Source: DATFYM01 sp035315065
GTDB taxonomy: Bacteria > Acidobacteriota > Terriglobia > UBA7540
Assembly: GCA_035315065.1 (NCBI GenBank)
Contig: DATFYM010000224.1
Coordinates: forward strand, 1 to 22,520
Direction of reading: 5' to 3'
Length of the DNA stretch: 22,520 bases
The position numbers and the translations under genes are program-made. Numbering within the stretch: position 1 is the stretch's first letter; each line of letters opens with the position of its first letter. Positions 4,224 to 11,229 of the stretch are shown here, piece after piece. The notes below the pieces were generated by a model. The model was not told where the DNA came from, did not search any database, and saw only the letters and a list, made by a program, of their open reading frames with translations.

Positions 4224-5978
4224 CTATCGTGGAGCCTCAACAGCCCTACTCATTGCTGCCATCGCACCCTTCTGGGCGTCGCGCGCCACGACCCGCACGG
4301 TGTAAGTGCCGGGCGTTACGAGGACTCGTGCCTGGAAGTCGAGCCCGGACTTCTGGAGGTCGGCCAGCGTAGTGTCCTTGAGAATCAACTCGCGGTTCTC
4401 CTGTTTGCCCGAGACGAATTTGCCGTCCGCATCAAACAGGGCGACGGTGAGGATGATCTTGTTGATGTTGCGGTCGCCTTCCCTCTCAAACGATAACGCG
4501 CGAACATCGAGGCGGACTTGCACGGCGATCTCCGCCTTTTGCGGACCGATCTTGTGTGCTTGCGCTTGCACTTCCAAGGGCAAGCCCTGAATGGGGTCCG
4601 GGCTGAACACGGCCTCCCGGATCTCCTCCTTGGCCTGCTGCTCGGGCGTCGTTGGCTTACCGGGCGCGAAGTAGCCTTTTCGAGCCTGAACGGTGAAGCC
4701 GTGGCCGTTCAACAGCCTGACCTTCAAAGTATGAAATGCCCCGTTCTCCTTGAGGTTCTCGGGTGAGAAGGTGAGGACATAGGCCGTTTCCGGCGCCAGC
4801 AGCACCTTACGGAAGCCGCCCAGGAGGTCGTTGCTGTTATGGACGAACTGGCCGCCGGTGGCGCCGGCGATTTCCGCCAGGGTGCCGGTGGCCGCAGCTT
4901 CGCGCGACGTGTCGTACATGTGGTAGAGACCGGACATATTGCCGCTCGGCGCATACTGTCGGCTGGCGTCTGCCTCCCGCAACTGCACCGCCAGTCCCTT
5001 GCCATCCAGCGCGCTGATGATCACCTTGACGTGCAAAGCTTCGTCAATGACATGCTCCAAGAGATCGCGCATTTCCAGAGGCATGAATCCGTCCGAGACC
5101 AGCATCACCTGCCGTTCCCCCGGCATCTCGGCAACGCGCTGAACCGCGTTCTCAAGGTTCTTGATATCGACGCGGGCCTGCATCAGAAAGGCGTCGTAAG
5201 CCGCCTGGGCCAACATCCGAATCCACTGATTCGTCACCGAGCGAGCGTCCATTTGGCACTCGTTGATGGCCTCGTCCCTGACGATGCTATAGGCGTTAGA
5301 GTCTTCGTGATTCGTGATTTGATCGGCGAGAAAATCCGTAATCTCGGGACAACTTGCCCTGGGATTGAGGCGCTCGTTAGCATAAAGCCTAAACAGTGCC
5401 TCGTGGAGTTTCTGCCGGTCGTTGGTGAAATCGAGAGATTGTTTTCCGGAGGAAGTGAGAATCGCGATTCGCTCGGTCGGAGGGACCCCGGCGATGAATT
5501 TCTCCGCCGCGTCGCGCGCTCGTACCAGGCTGTCGAAAGCGGAGTTCAGGTCGTCAAAATACAAACCAAGGTAGGTGGGCAGCGCGACAGGAGTGGCTTT
5601 CTGCTTCGGCCCTTCCGCCATCTTGGCTGGCGGGGCGGTGGCCGGCAGCCCCGCCAACGGGATCGCAACTGGGTGGGTTTCAACTGAGAAGCTGCTGATC
5701 GTCTGCGGCTTGCGATTGTCGGTGATCCTGAAGTCTTCTTGGCGAAGGCCGGCCACCGCGCGACCGTGGGGGTCACGGACGACCACCCGAACCACCACCA
5801 CGTTCTTTTGCACCTGGAGTTTGAAGGTAGGTGCACTCGCCTGGGAAGCGGTCGTCGCCGGGGCGGGAACCGCTTGCGCTCCCAATCCCTGCGAGGCGAA
5901 TGTGAGCAGCGAGAGGATTACGAACTGGCGAAGAACTGATAATCCGACTCGCACAGACTCGCCAACGGGCACCGCCAT
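4224..5978 (-). CDS. Secreted VWFA-related protein of the acidobacterial type
   Basis: A 584-residue exported protein. Residues 1-36 are a signal peptide (basic start, hydrophobic LRQFVILSLLTFASQGLGA, Ala-rich cleavage zone). An N-terminal beta segment, about 50-100, carries KNVVVVRVVVRDPHGRAV and GLRQEDFRITDNRKPQTI, typical of the TIGR03436 'VWFA-related Acidobacterial domain' proteins. The VWA-like region spans about 135-420, with LYFDDLNSAF near the usual MIDAS position and RQVMLVSDGF later; the MIDAS is atypical. It closes with the family motif FTVQARKGYFAP and a C-terminal beta domain with VTPGTYTVRVVARD. Function is unknown; such proteins are abundant in Acidobacteriota and thought to act in the envelope. 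Minus-strand -10-like TATAAT lies at 6005-6010 without a clear -35. Confidence 0.85.
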   Translation of the reverse strand: MAVPVGESVRVGLSVLRQFVILSLLTFASQGLGAQAVPAPATTASQASAPTFKLQVQKNVVVVRVVVRDPHGRAVAGLRQEDFRITDNRKPQTISSFSVETHPVAIPLAGLPATAPPAKMAEGPKQKATPVALPTYLGLYFDDLNSAFDSLVRARDAAEKFIAGVPPTERIAILTSSGKQSLDFTNDRQKLHEALFRLYANERLNPRASCPEITDFLADQITNHEDSNAYSIVRDEAINECQMDARSVTNQWIRMLAQAAYDAFLMQARVDIKNLENAVQRVAEMPGERQVMLVSDGFMPLEMRDLLEHVIDEALHVKVIISALDGKGLAVQLREADASRQYAPSGNMSGLYHMYDTSREAAATGTLAEIAGATGGQFVHNSNDLLGGFRKVLLAPETAYVLTFSPENLKENGAFHTLKVRLLNGHGFTVQARKGYFAPGKPTTPEQQAKEEIREAVFSPDPIQGLPLEVQAQAHKIGPQKAEIAVQVRLDVRALSFEREGDRNINKIILTVALFDADGKFVSGKQENRELILKDTTLADLQKSGLDFQARVLVTPGTYTVRVVARDAQKGAMAAMSRAVEAPR

Positions 5979-6058
5979 TTCCCGACTCCCAGCCTGACCA
6001 CTGGATTATACTCTAGCCTGGACTCAGCACGCCCGGACGGCCTTAGGAGGCTGCCGGG

Positions 6059-6082
6059 AGGGCGGGGCCAAGACCCCGCCCT
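6059..6082. repeat. GC-rich REP-like hairpin
   Basis: GGGCGGGG (6060-6067) and CCCCGCCC (6074-6081) form a perfect 8-bp stem around CCAAGA, extended by an A-T pair at 6059/6082. It lies in the divergent gap between the VWFA gene and the small plus-strand ORFs, so it is unlikely to be a terminator; it resembles dispersed intergenic palindromes. Confidence 0.6.
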
Positions 6083-6129
6083 TCCAAACCCGTGGTGAGA
6101 AATCCGGGTTAGAGGAGCGTGTTTATCGA

Positions 6130-6291
6130 ATGAACGACTTAGCGTGCGAGCCTCTCCTTTTTGCGATGGATTGGGGGATTGCAGTTTGGAAGCACATCTT
6201 CGCGCCGCTTTGGCCTATATTGCGGGCAGATTGGTTTCGGGAAAGAACTCGTCTGGAGTCTACGATCGCTGCCGATCCAGGCGCATCGTGA
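6130..6291 (+). CDS. Small Trp-rich hypothetical ORF, 53 aa
   Basis: ATG at 6130 with a GAGGAG element about 12 bases upstream (long spacing). The product contains a hydrophobic, Trp-rich stretch (LLFAMDWGIAVWKHIFAPLW, about 9-28), possibly a membrane segment, and a charged tail. Its TGA overlaps the ATG of the next ORF (TGATG), a typical sign of translational coupling. No family recognised. A competing frame from 6144 reads across the same DNA; the coupled pair is my preferred reading. Confidence 0.35.
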   Translation: MNDLACEPLLFAMDWGIAVWKHIFAPLWPILRADWFRERTRLESTIAADPGAS

Positions 6292-6629
6292 TGAATGGGA
6301 CGGTGAAAGGGCGCTTAGTTGTGATCTTTGACCACGACCAGCAATGCCACATCTCTGGCAGCGGCAATGGCTTTCAATATTCCCTCTATCATCACGGTGA
6401 AAACCGGCTTATGAGCCTCAACTTGCAAGGAAGCTTCTTCAGCGGGCACGATTACGGGTGTTCGGCAAGTTTCACCGGAACAGTTCAGGACGACTCCATC
6501 TCGCTGTTTGAGCCTGCAACATGCAGACAGTTCAGTTACTCGCTGGTTGTGAGCCTTGAACCACCCTGGAGCGACCTCGCCGGTGACGCAAGTGTTGAGC
6601 CTGATCGATCAACTGATCCGGGATTGTAG
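6291..6629 (+). CDS. Hypothetical beta-rich protein, 112 aa
   Basis: ATG at 6291 is chosen over an upstream in-frame GTG (6144) because the coding pattern starts here (MNGTVKGRLVVIFDHDQQCH) and it overlaps the preceding stop. The sequence alternates short beta-like segments with Gly/Ser/Asp turns: SGSGNGFQYSLYHHGENRL, LQGSFFSGHDYGCSASFTG, DDSISLFEPATCRQFSYSLV. This 'G-x-V-x-G-x-x-V-x-L-YD' style recurs in small acidobacterial proteins of unknown role. Three Cys are present and no signal peptide is seen at this start. The last 25 residues are low-pattern. Confidence 0.5.
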   Translation: MNGTVKGRLVVIFDHDQQCHISGSGNGFQYSLYHHGENRLMSLNLQGSFFSGHDYGCSASFTGTVQDDSISLFEPATCRQFSYSLVVSLEPPWSDLAGDASVEPDRSTDPGL

Positions 6630-6695
6630 CCAGCTTAGGAGATTTCTACCTTCTGGTCTCTAACTTTCTCGTCATGGGTTATCGTTCGGGCTCGT

Positions 6696-6712
6696 GCCGA
6701 GCGCCGCTCGGC
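6696..6712. repeat. Short REP-like palindrome
   Basis: GCCGAGCG (6696-6703), a single central C, and CGCTCGGC (6705-6712) form a near-continuous 17-base palindrome in the gap after the 112-aa ORF. A T-rich run (6731-6736) lies 18 bases further on, too distant for a classical terminator. Confidence 0.5.
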
Positions 6713-6737
6713 CCTACAAAACCCGATGATTTTTTTA

Positions 6738-6767
6738 TTGACACGTAAACTCAGAATGGACTATACT
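6738..6767 (+). promoter_or_regulatory. Strong sigma70-like promoter
   Basis: TTGACA (6738-6743, full consensus), an 18-base spacer and TATACT (6762-6767, 5 of 6), preceded by a T-rich run that could act as an UP element. Transcription would start near 6774 and run toward the esterase gene at 7076. Confidence 0.65.
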
Positions 6768-7075
6768 GATCAAGTTGTATATCAATTCGCTCTCAGATAG
6801 ATCACGCCGCGCTGTCGGCAGACGATAGGAACCGAGGCCCGAGAGCATATCAAAGACGAAGGAACGTTTTCGGACGCCGGAGGCGTGTTTTCCCTCATAG
6901 CCGCAATGTCACTTAGAATCAGATGGCTAGGGCCAACCTTCGCTCGTCCGATTGCTGAATTGGGGAAGCCAAATCCTTCCGAGACGGTGCCTCGGGAAAG
7001 AGCGTCCTAAGGCCGATTGTCGAACTGCCAACCACAGTTAGGAGCCCGTCTGCCGCCGAGGTGGAGTTGGCAAGC
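6768..7075 (+). other. 308-base leader or intergenic stretch before the esterase
   Basis: No established gene. A 34-codon ORF (6906-7010, beginning MSLRIRWLGPTF) has no convincing ribosome site. A small stem, ACGCC-GGA-GGCGT, lies near 6874-6886. I do not recognise a riboswitch. The stretch is best treated as a long 5' leader if the promoter at 6738 is used. Confidence 0.35.
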
Positions 7076-7951
7076 ATGAGAATCTTACTGCTTTTGGTCT
7101 TGACGATGAGTTTCGCCACGTTCGTCCAGGCGGCGCCACAGAAGGTCGAGTTGCTATGGCCGGATGGGGCGCCGGGCGCGCTGGGCAGCGCCGACGAGGA
7201 CCGTCCCAGCCTGACGATCTATCTGCCCGACCCGGCCAAGGCGGCGGGGGCGGGCGTGGTCGTTTGTCCGGGAGGCGGTTACGGGATGCTCTCTATGGAC
7301 CACGAGGGCCGTCAGATCGCCGACTGGCTCAACGGGTTGGGCCTCGCTGCCTTCGTGCTGAAGTACCGCCTGGGCCCGCGCTACCATCATCCGGTGGAGA
7401 TGGAGGATGGCCAGCGCGCCGTTCGCCTGGTCCGCTATCGGGCCAAGGACTATGGAATCGCCCCGGACCGCATTGGCATCTGGGGCTTCTCTGCCGGCGG
7501 CCACCTCGCTTCGACCGTGGGCACGCATTTCGACGGTGGGAAGCCCGACGCCGTGGACCCCATCGACCGCGTCAGTTGCCGGCCTGATTTCATGATCTTG
7601 GCTTACCCGGTGATTTCTTTCACCACGCCTTACGTCCACAAGGGCTCCATGCACAATCTGCTGGGCGACAATCCTCGCCCGGAACTGGTCCGGAACCTCT
7701 CCAACGAATTACAGGTGACGCCGCAAACGCCGCCCACATTCCTCTTCCACACCGACGCGGACGACGGCGTCCCGCCTGAGAACAGCGTCCTGTTTTACCT
7801 GGCGCTGCGCCAGAATCATGTCCCGGCGGAGATGCACATCTTTGAGCGCGGGCCGCACGGCGTGGGCCTGGCGCAGAAGGATCCCGCCCTTTCGGTGTGG
7901 CCAACGCTGCTCGCCAACTGGTTCCGAACGCAAGGCCTGTTGAAGCCTTAA
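7076..7951 (+). CDS. Secreted alpha/beta-hydrolase, acetylxylan-esterase-like
   Basis: A 291-residue exported hydrolase. Residues 1-19 (MRILLLLVLTMSFATFVQA) are a signal peptide. The fold is recognisable by VVVCPGGGYGML (61-72, oxyanion region), HEGRQIADWLNGLGLAAFVL, the nucleophile elbow GFSAGG with Ser139, an acidic residue in HTDADDGVPPENS (about D227-D230) and the catalytic His261 in RGPHGVGL. This pattern matches small carbohydrate esterases (BD-FAE/Axe-like) that release acetyl or related groups from plant polysaccharides; the exact substrate is not deducible. ATG at 7076 is chosen because the signal peptide begins there and GGAG lies 9 bases upstream; the in-frame GTG at 7061 has no ribosome site. 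Confidence 0.88.
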   Translation: MRILLLLVLTMSFATFVQAAPQKVELLWPDGAPGALGSADEDRPSLTIYLPDPAKAAGAGVVVCPGGGYGMLSMDHEGRQIADWLNGLGLAAFVLKYRLGPRYHHPVEMEDGQRAVRLVRYRAKDYGIAPDRIGIWGFSAGGHLASTVGTHFDGGKPDAVDPIDRVSCRPDFMILAYPVISFTTPYVHKGSMHNLLGDNPRPELVRNLSNELQVTPQTPPTFLFHTDADDGVPPENSVLFYLALRQNHVPAEMHIFERGPHGVGLAQKDPALSVWPTLLANWFRTQGLLKP

Positions 7952-8080
7952 GCAGGCGAGAGCCACCAAATAGGCTAGTAAAAATATACCTACCCACGGC
8001 GCTCTTGCTGGCTCCAGGCGATTCGGCGCGGGTCGTCGTTTGGCTGGGAGCAGAGCAATTCCCTCCTTGATTTGTCCCCC

Positions 8081-8108
8081 TTGACATTCTACAAGAGAAG
8101 AGTAGAAT
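8081..8108 (+). promoter_or_regulatory. padR promoter with overlapping palindromic operator
   Basis: TTGACA (8081-8086), a 16-base spacer and TAGAAT (8103-8108, 5 of 6). A 7-bp perfect inverted repeat, ATTCTAC (8086-8092) and GTAGAAT (8102-8108), spans from the -35 to the -10 with a 9-base centre. Its size and position fit an operator bound by a dimeric winged-helix PadR protein, suggesting autorepression of padR and the permease. Confidence 0.65.
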
Positions 8109-8139
8109 TGCTCCTGTCGAGTGTCTAGGGAGGAATCGA

Positions 8140-8469
8140 GTGAACAAAAACGCGGATATCTTGCAAGGAACGCTGGACCTGCTGATCCTGAGAACGGTTG
8201 CCTTGGAACCGATGCACGGCTGGGGCATCGCGCAACGGATCCAGCAAGTCTCGAAGGACGTACTGCAAGTCCAGCAAGGCTCGCTCTACCCGGCATTACA
8301 TCGGCTGGAGCACCAAGGGTTGATTGCCGCCACCTGGGGCGCCTCGGAGAACAACCGGCGCGCCAAGTTCTACCACCTTACCAAGAGGGGACAGAAGCAA
8401 CTGAAGGAAGAAAGGGCAAGTTGGGAAAGGCTGGCCGGGGCGGTGGCCGAAGTGATGGAAATGGCGTAG
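8140..8469 (+). CDS. PadR-family transcriptional regulator
   Basis: A 109-residue winged-helix repressor. GTG at 8140 is set by the AGGGAGGA ribosome site at 8127-8134 and by the family N-terminus NADILQGTLDLLILRTV. The winged helix follows: HGWGIAQRIQQVS, then QGSLYPALHRLEHQGLI (the PadR hallmark, about 47-63), ENNRRAKFYHLTKRGQKQL for the wing, and a short C-terminal dimer helix, making this a PadR subfamily-1 type protein. In Acidobacteriota a PadR gene directly upstream of an ADOP permease is a recurrent arrangement; the permease begins 45 bases downstream and is probably its target. Confidence 0.93.
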   Translation: MNKNADILQGTLDLLILRTVALEPMHGWGIAQRIQQVSKDVLQVQQGSLYPALHRLEHQGLIAATWGASENNRRAKFYHLTKRGQKQLKEERASWERLAGAVAEVMEMA

Positions 8470-8514
8470 CCGGATCGTCGATGGAAGGACTGATCGACGA
8501 AGAGTGGGTCAACC

Positions 8515-11175
8515 ATGAACGGATGGCTCTTGATGAGGATCGGCCGCGTGTTGCGGCTCCTTTTGCGCAAGGAGCAGTCGGAGCAGCAACTGGACGAGGA
8601 GATGCGCTTCCACCTCCAACGCCAGATCGAACAGAACATCGCTTCGGGAATGAACCCGGAGGAAGCGCGCCTGGCGGCGCTGCGCTTGTTTGGCGGCGTA
8701 GAGCAGATCAAAGAGGAGTGTCGAGACATGCGTGGAACGAACTTCATCGAGAACCTGCTTCAGGACCTTCGCTACGGCGTACGGATGCTGGCCAAGAACC
8801 CAACCTTTGCCGCGGTGGCGGTGATCACGCTGGCCCTAGGCATTGGCGCGAACACCGCCATCTTCAGCGTGGTGAACGCGGTATTGCTTCGCCCGCTGCC
8901 CTACCCGCGTTCGGACGCGATCGTTGAGATAAAAGGGGTCTGGAAGGACGGAGGCCTGGCCGATGATCTAACGGTCCCTGAGTTTGAGTTCTACCGCAAT
9001 CACGCGAGCGCGTTCGCGGCCATAGCAGGCTACCGCGGTGGTCCGGACCTTTCGATCAAACGGGGCGGCGTCTCCGAGTGGATCACGTCCCTTCGCGTCA
9101 CCGATGGATTCTTCAAGGTGCTGGGAGTGGCTCCGGCGCTCGGCCGTGGCGTTCTGCGTGAGGAGACCCGTCCAGGAAGCGCGCAGAGCGTGATCTTAAG
9201 CGATTCGCTGTGGCGAAAAGCATTCGGCTCCGATCCCGCCGTCATCGGCCGGCAGGTGGTACTCGGCGACGCGAGCTTCACCGTGGTAGGAGTAATGCCG
9301 CCCGATTTCACGTTCGTCGAGCAGCAGGTGGACGTCTTTGTCCCGCTCCAACTGGGCACCGGCATTGAGGACACGGGGATGAATACCAGCGTCATCGCGC
9401 GGCTCCAGCCGGCAACAAGTTTGGCCCAGGGCCAAGCCAACATGAACGTGGTGTTTGAACAACTCCGCCAGGCTGGGTCCGCGCAGTCGGGCCAGGCGGG
9501 CGCGCGGCTGCTCAGCTACCAAACGGCGCTCGCCGGCGATCTTCGCCCCAGCCTCCTGATGCTGTTTGGGGCGGTCGGCCTTTTGCTGCTGATCGCCTGC
9601 GCCAACGTGGCCAGCCTGATCATGGCGCGAGCGAACGCCCGCCAGAGAGAAATCTCCATCCGACTGGCCCTAGGCGCCGAACGCTGGCGGTTACTGCAAC
9701 AGTTCTTGGCTGAAAGCCTGCTGATCGCCTTGATGGGGGGCGCGGCAGGTCTCGTGGCGGCCGTGTGGGCCCTGAAACTGTTGGTATCCTCGATCCCCTG
9801 GGACCTTCCCTCTACCACCCACATTGGACTCGACGGCAGCGTCCTCGCCTTTACCTCTTTGGTGGCGCTCGGCACAAGCTTGGCGTTCGGCTTCACTTCC
9901 TATTGGCAAACCTCGCGCCTCGACCCCAATACCGCCCTGAAGGAAGGCAGCACGCAAGGAGGACGCAGCACGGCTGGCAGCCGCGGACGCAATGTGCTGG
10001 TGATCGGCGAAGTGGCGCTCTCCCTGATGCTGCTCGTGGGAGCAGGGCTGCTGATCGAGAGCCTCTATCGTCTGCACCAGCAGAGGTTGGGTTTCGATCC
10101 TCAGCACGTCTACACCATGAACACTCCCTTTGCACCGGCGGAGCGGGCCACCGCAAACCAGGTATGGATTTTCGAGCAGCAGGTGCTGGAGCGTATCAAG
10201 GCGGTGCCGGGCGTCACGTCGGCCGGTGTCGTAAGCTTGCCGCCGCTGACTTGTTGTGGTAATCTTCCCACCCAGCACGAGGGGCACCCCGAGCACGACC
10301 AAAGTATCGGCGGGATGGAGTACCGGGCGATCAGTCCGGAATACTTCCAGACGATGCACATTCCCATCCTGCAAGGCCGCAATCTCCAGGAAACTGACAC
10401 CGCCTCGTCCACTCCGGTGGTGATTGTCGGTGAAACGGTCGCGGCCCTCTGGTGGAAGGGAAAGAATCCGATCGGCGATCGCTTAGTGGTGGGCGAATAT
10501 GAAGGGCGGCAGTTTCCCGAGGTCTTGGAGCCGCCCCGCGAGGTCGTGGGTGTGGTTGGGGACGTAAAAAACATAAGCCTGGAGGAGTCCGACCCGACCA
10601 CCATCTATGTGCCCGCGTCGCAGCTTTTCCGTCCTCCGAACTCTACGGCGTGGGTGGTCCGCGCCAGCAGCAACCTCGCTCTCGGCGAGCAACTCCGCCA
10701 AGCCGTGACTGCCGTGAATCCTGACCAGCGCGTATTGGGCCTTCAATCGATGTCGGATGTCGTTGCCCGGGCGGTGGCGCATCCGACGTTTGACGTACTG
10801 CTGATGGGAACCTTCGCCGCCTTGGCGCTGACGCTGACTTCCGTGGGAATCTACGGCGTGCTGAGTTTCCACCTCGCGCGTCGCACGCAGGAAATTGGGA
10901 TTCGTATCGCGCTGGGCGCCAAGCGAGGCAACGTGCTCTTGATGGTGGTGGGACAAGGCGCGTTCCTGGCGGCCGTCGGCATCGGGATCGGCCTCGTGGG
11001 CGCACTCGTCCTCAGCCGTTTCCTGTCGAGCCTGCTGTACGGCGTGAAGCCCACCGATCCGCCGACATTCATCGCTGTCTCGCTGATCCTGGCCGCCGTG
11101 GCGCTGCTGGCAAGCTACATCCCGGCGCGCCGGGCAACGAAGGTGGATCCTATGGTGGCGCTACGATATGAGTAA
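8515..11175 (+). CDS. ADOP-type ABC permease (MacB/FtsX, duplicated)
   Basis: An 886-residue membrane protein. It begins with the ADOP-specific N-terminal segment (about 8-75: LRKEQSEQQLDEEMRFHLQR, then MNPEEARLAALRLFGG), then YGVRMLAKNPTFAAVAVITL opening the first MacB-like periplasmic domain after a TM helix at about 98-122. A first FtsX core (about 345-460) contains ARANARQREISIRLALGAER; a second MacB/FtsX unit follows (TM about 492-518, then 761-872) with RRTQEIGIRIALGAKRGNV and ends PARRATKVDPMVALRYE. No ATPase gene is adjacent, hence 'orphan' permease. The export substrate is unknown; relatives resemble macrolide or lipoprotein exporters. The start at 8515 lacks a strong ribosome site; M7 (8533) is an alternative. 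Confidence 0.92.
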   Translation: MNGWLLMRIGRVLRLLLRKEQSEQQLDEEMRFHLQRQIEQNIASGMNPEEARLAALRLFGGVEQIKEECRDMRGTNFIENLLQDLRYGVRMLAKNPTFAAVAVITLALGIGANTAIFSVVNAVLLRPLPYPRSDAIVEIKGVWKDGGLADDLTVPEFEFYRNHASAFAAIAGYRGGPDLSIKRGGVSEWITSLRVTDGFFKVLGVAPALGRGVLREETRPGSAQSVILSDSLWRKAFGSDPAVIGRQVVLGDASFTVVGVMPPDFTFVEQQVDVFVPLQLGTGIEDTGMNTSVIARLQPATSLAQGQANMNVVFEQLRQAGSAQSGQAGARLLSYQTALAGDLRPSLLMLFGAVGLLLLIACANVASLIMARANARQREISIRLALGAERWRLLQQFLAESLLIALMGGAAGLVAAVWALKLLVSSIPWDLPSTTHIGLDGSVLAFTSLVALGTSLAFGFTSYWQTSRLDPNTALKEGSTQGGRSTAGSRGRNVLVIGEVALSLMLLVGAGLLIESLYRLHQQRLGFDPQHVYTMNTPFAPAERATANQVWIFEQQVLERIKAVPGVTSAGVVSLPPLTCCGNLPTQHEGHPEHDQSIGGMEYRAISPEYFQTMHIPILQGRNLQETDTASSTPVVIVGETVAALWWKGKNPIGDRLVVGEYEGRQFPEVLEPPREVVGVVGDVKNISLEESDPTTIYVPASQLFRPPNSTAWVVRASSNLALGEQLRQAVTAVNPDQRVLGLQSMSDVVARAVAHPTFDVLLMGTFAALALTLTSVGIYGVLSFHLARRTQEIGIRIALGAKRGNVLLMVVGQGAFLAAVGIGIGLVGALVLSRFLSSLLYGVKPTDPPTFIAVSLILAAVALLASYIPARRATKVDPMVALRYE

Positions 11176-11229
11176 GGCGGCCGACGGGTGGAATGCGCCT
11201 ATCTTCCCGAGCAGAACATCCATTAGAAT

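Noticed and set aside
4839..5687. 282-codon plus-strand frame across the VWFA gene
   Set aside because: The minus-strand gene has a signal peptide and recognisable family motifs; the plus frame has none.
6060..6081. Rho-independent terminator
   Set aside because: It lies in a divergent region with no gene ending into it and no T-tract.
8121..8927. 268-codon frame overlapping padR and the permease start
   Set aside because: Padr and ADOP motifs occupy another frame with good starts.
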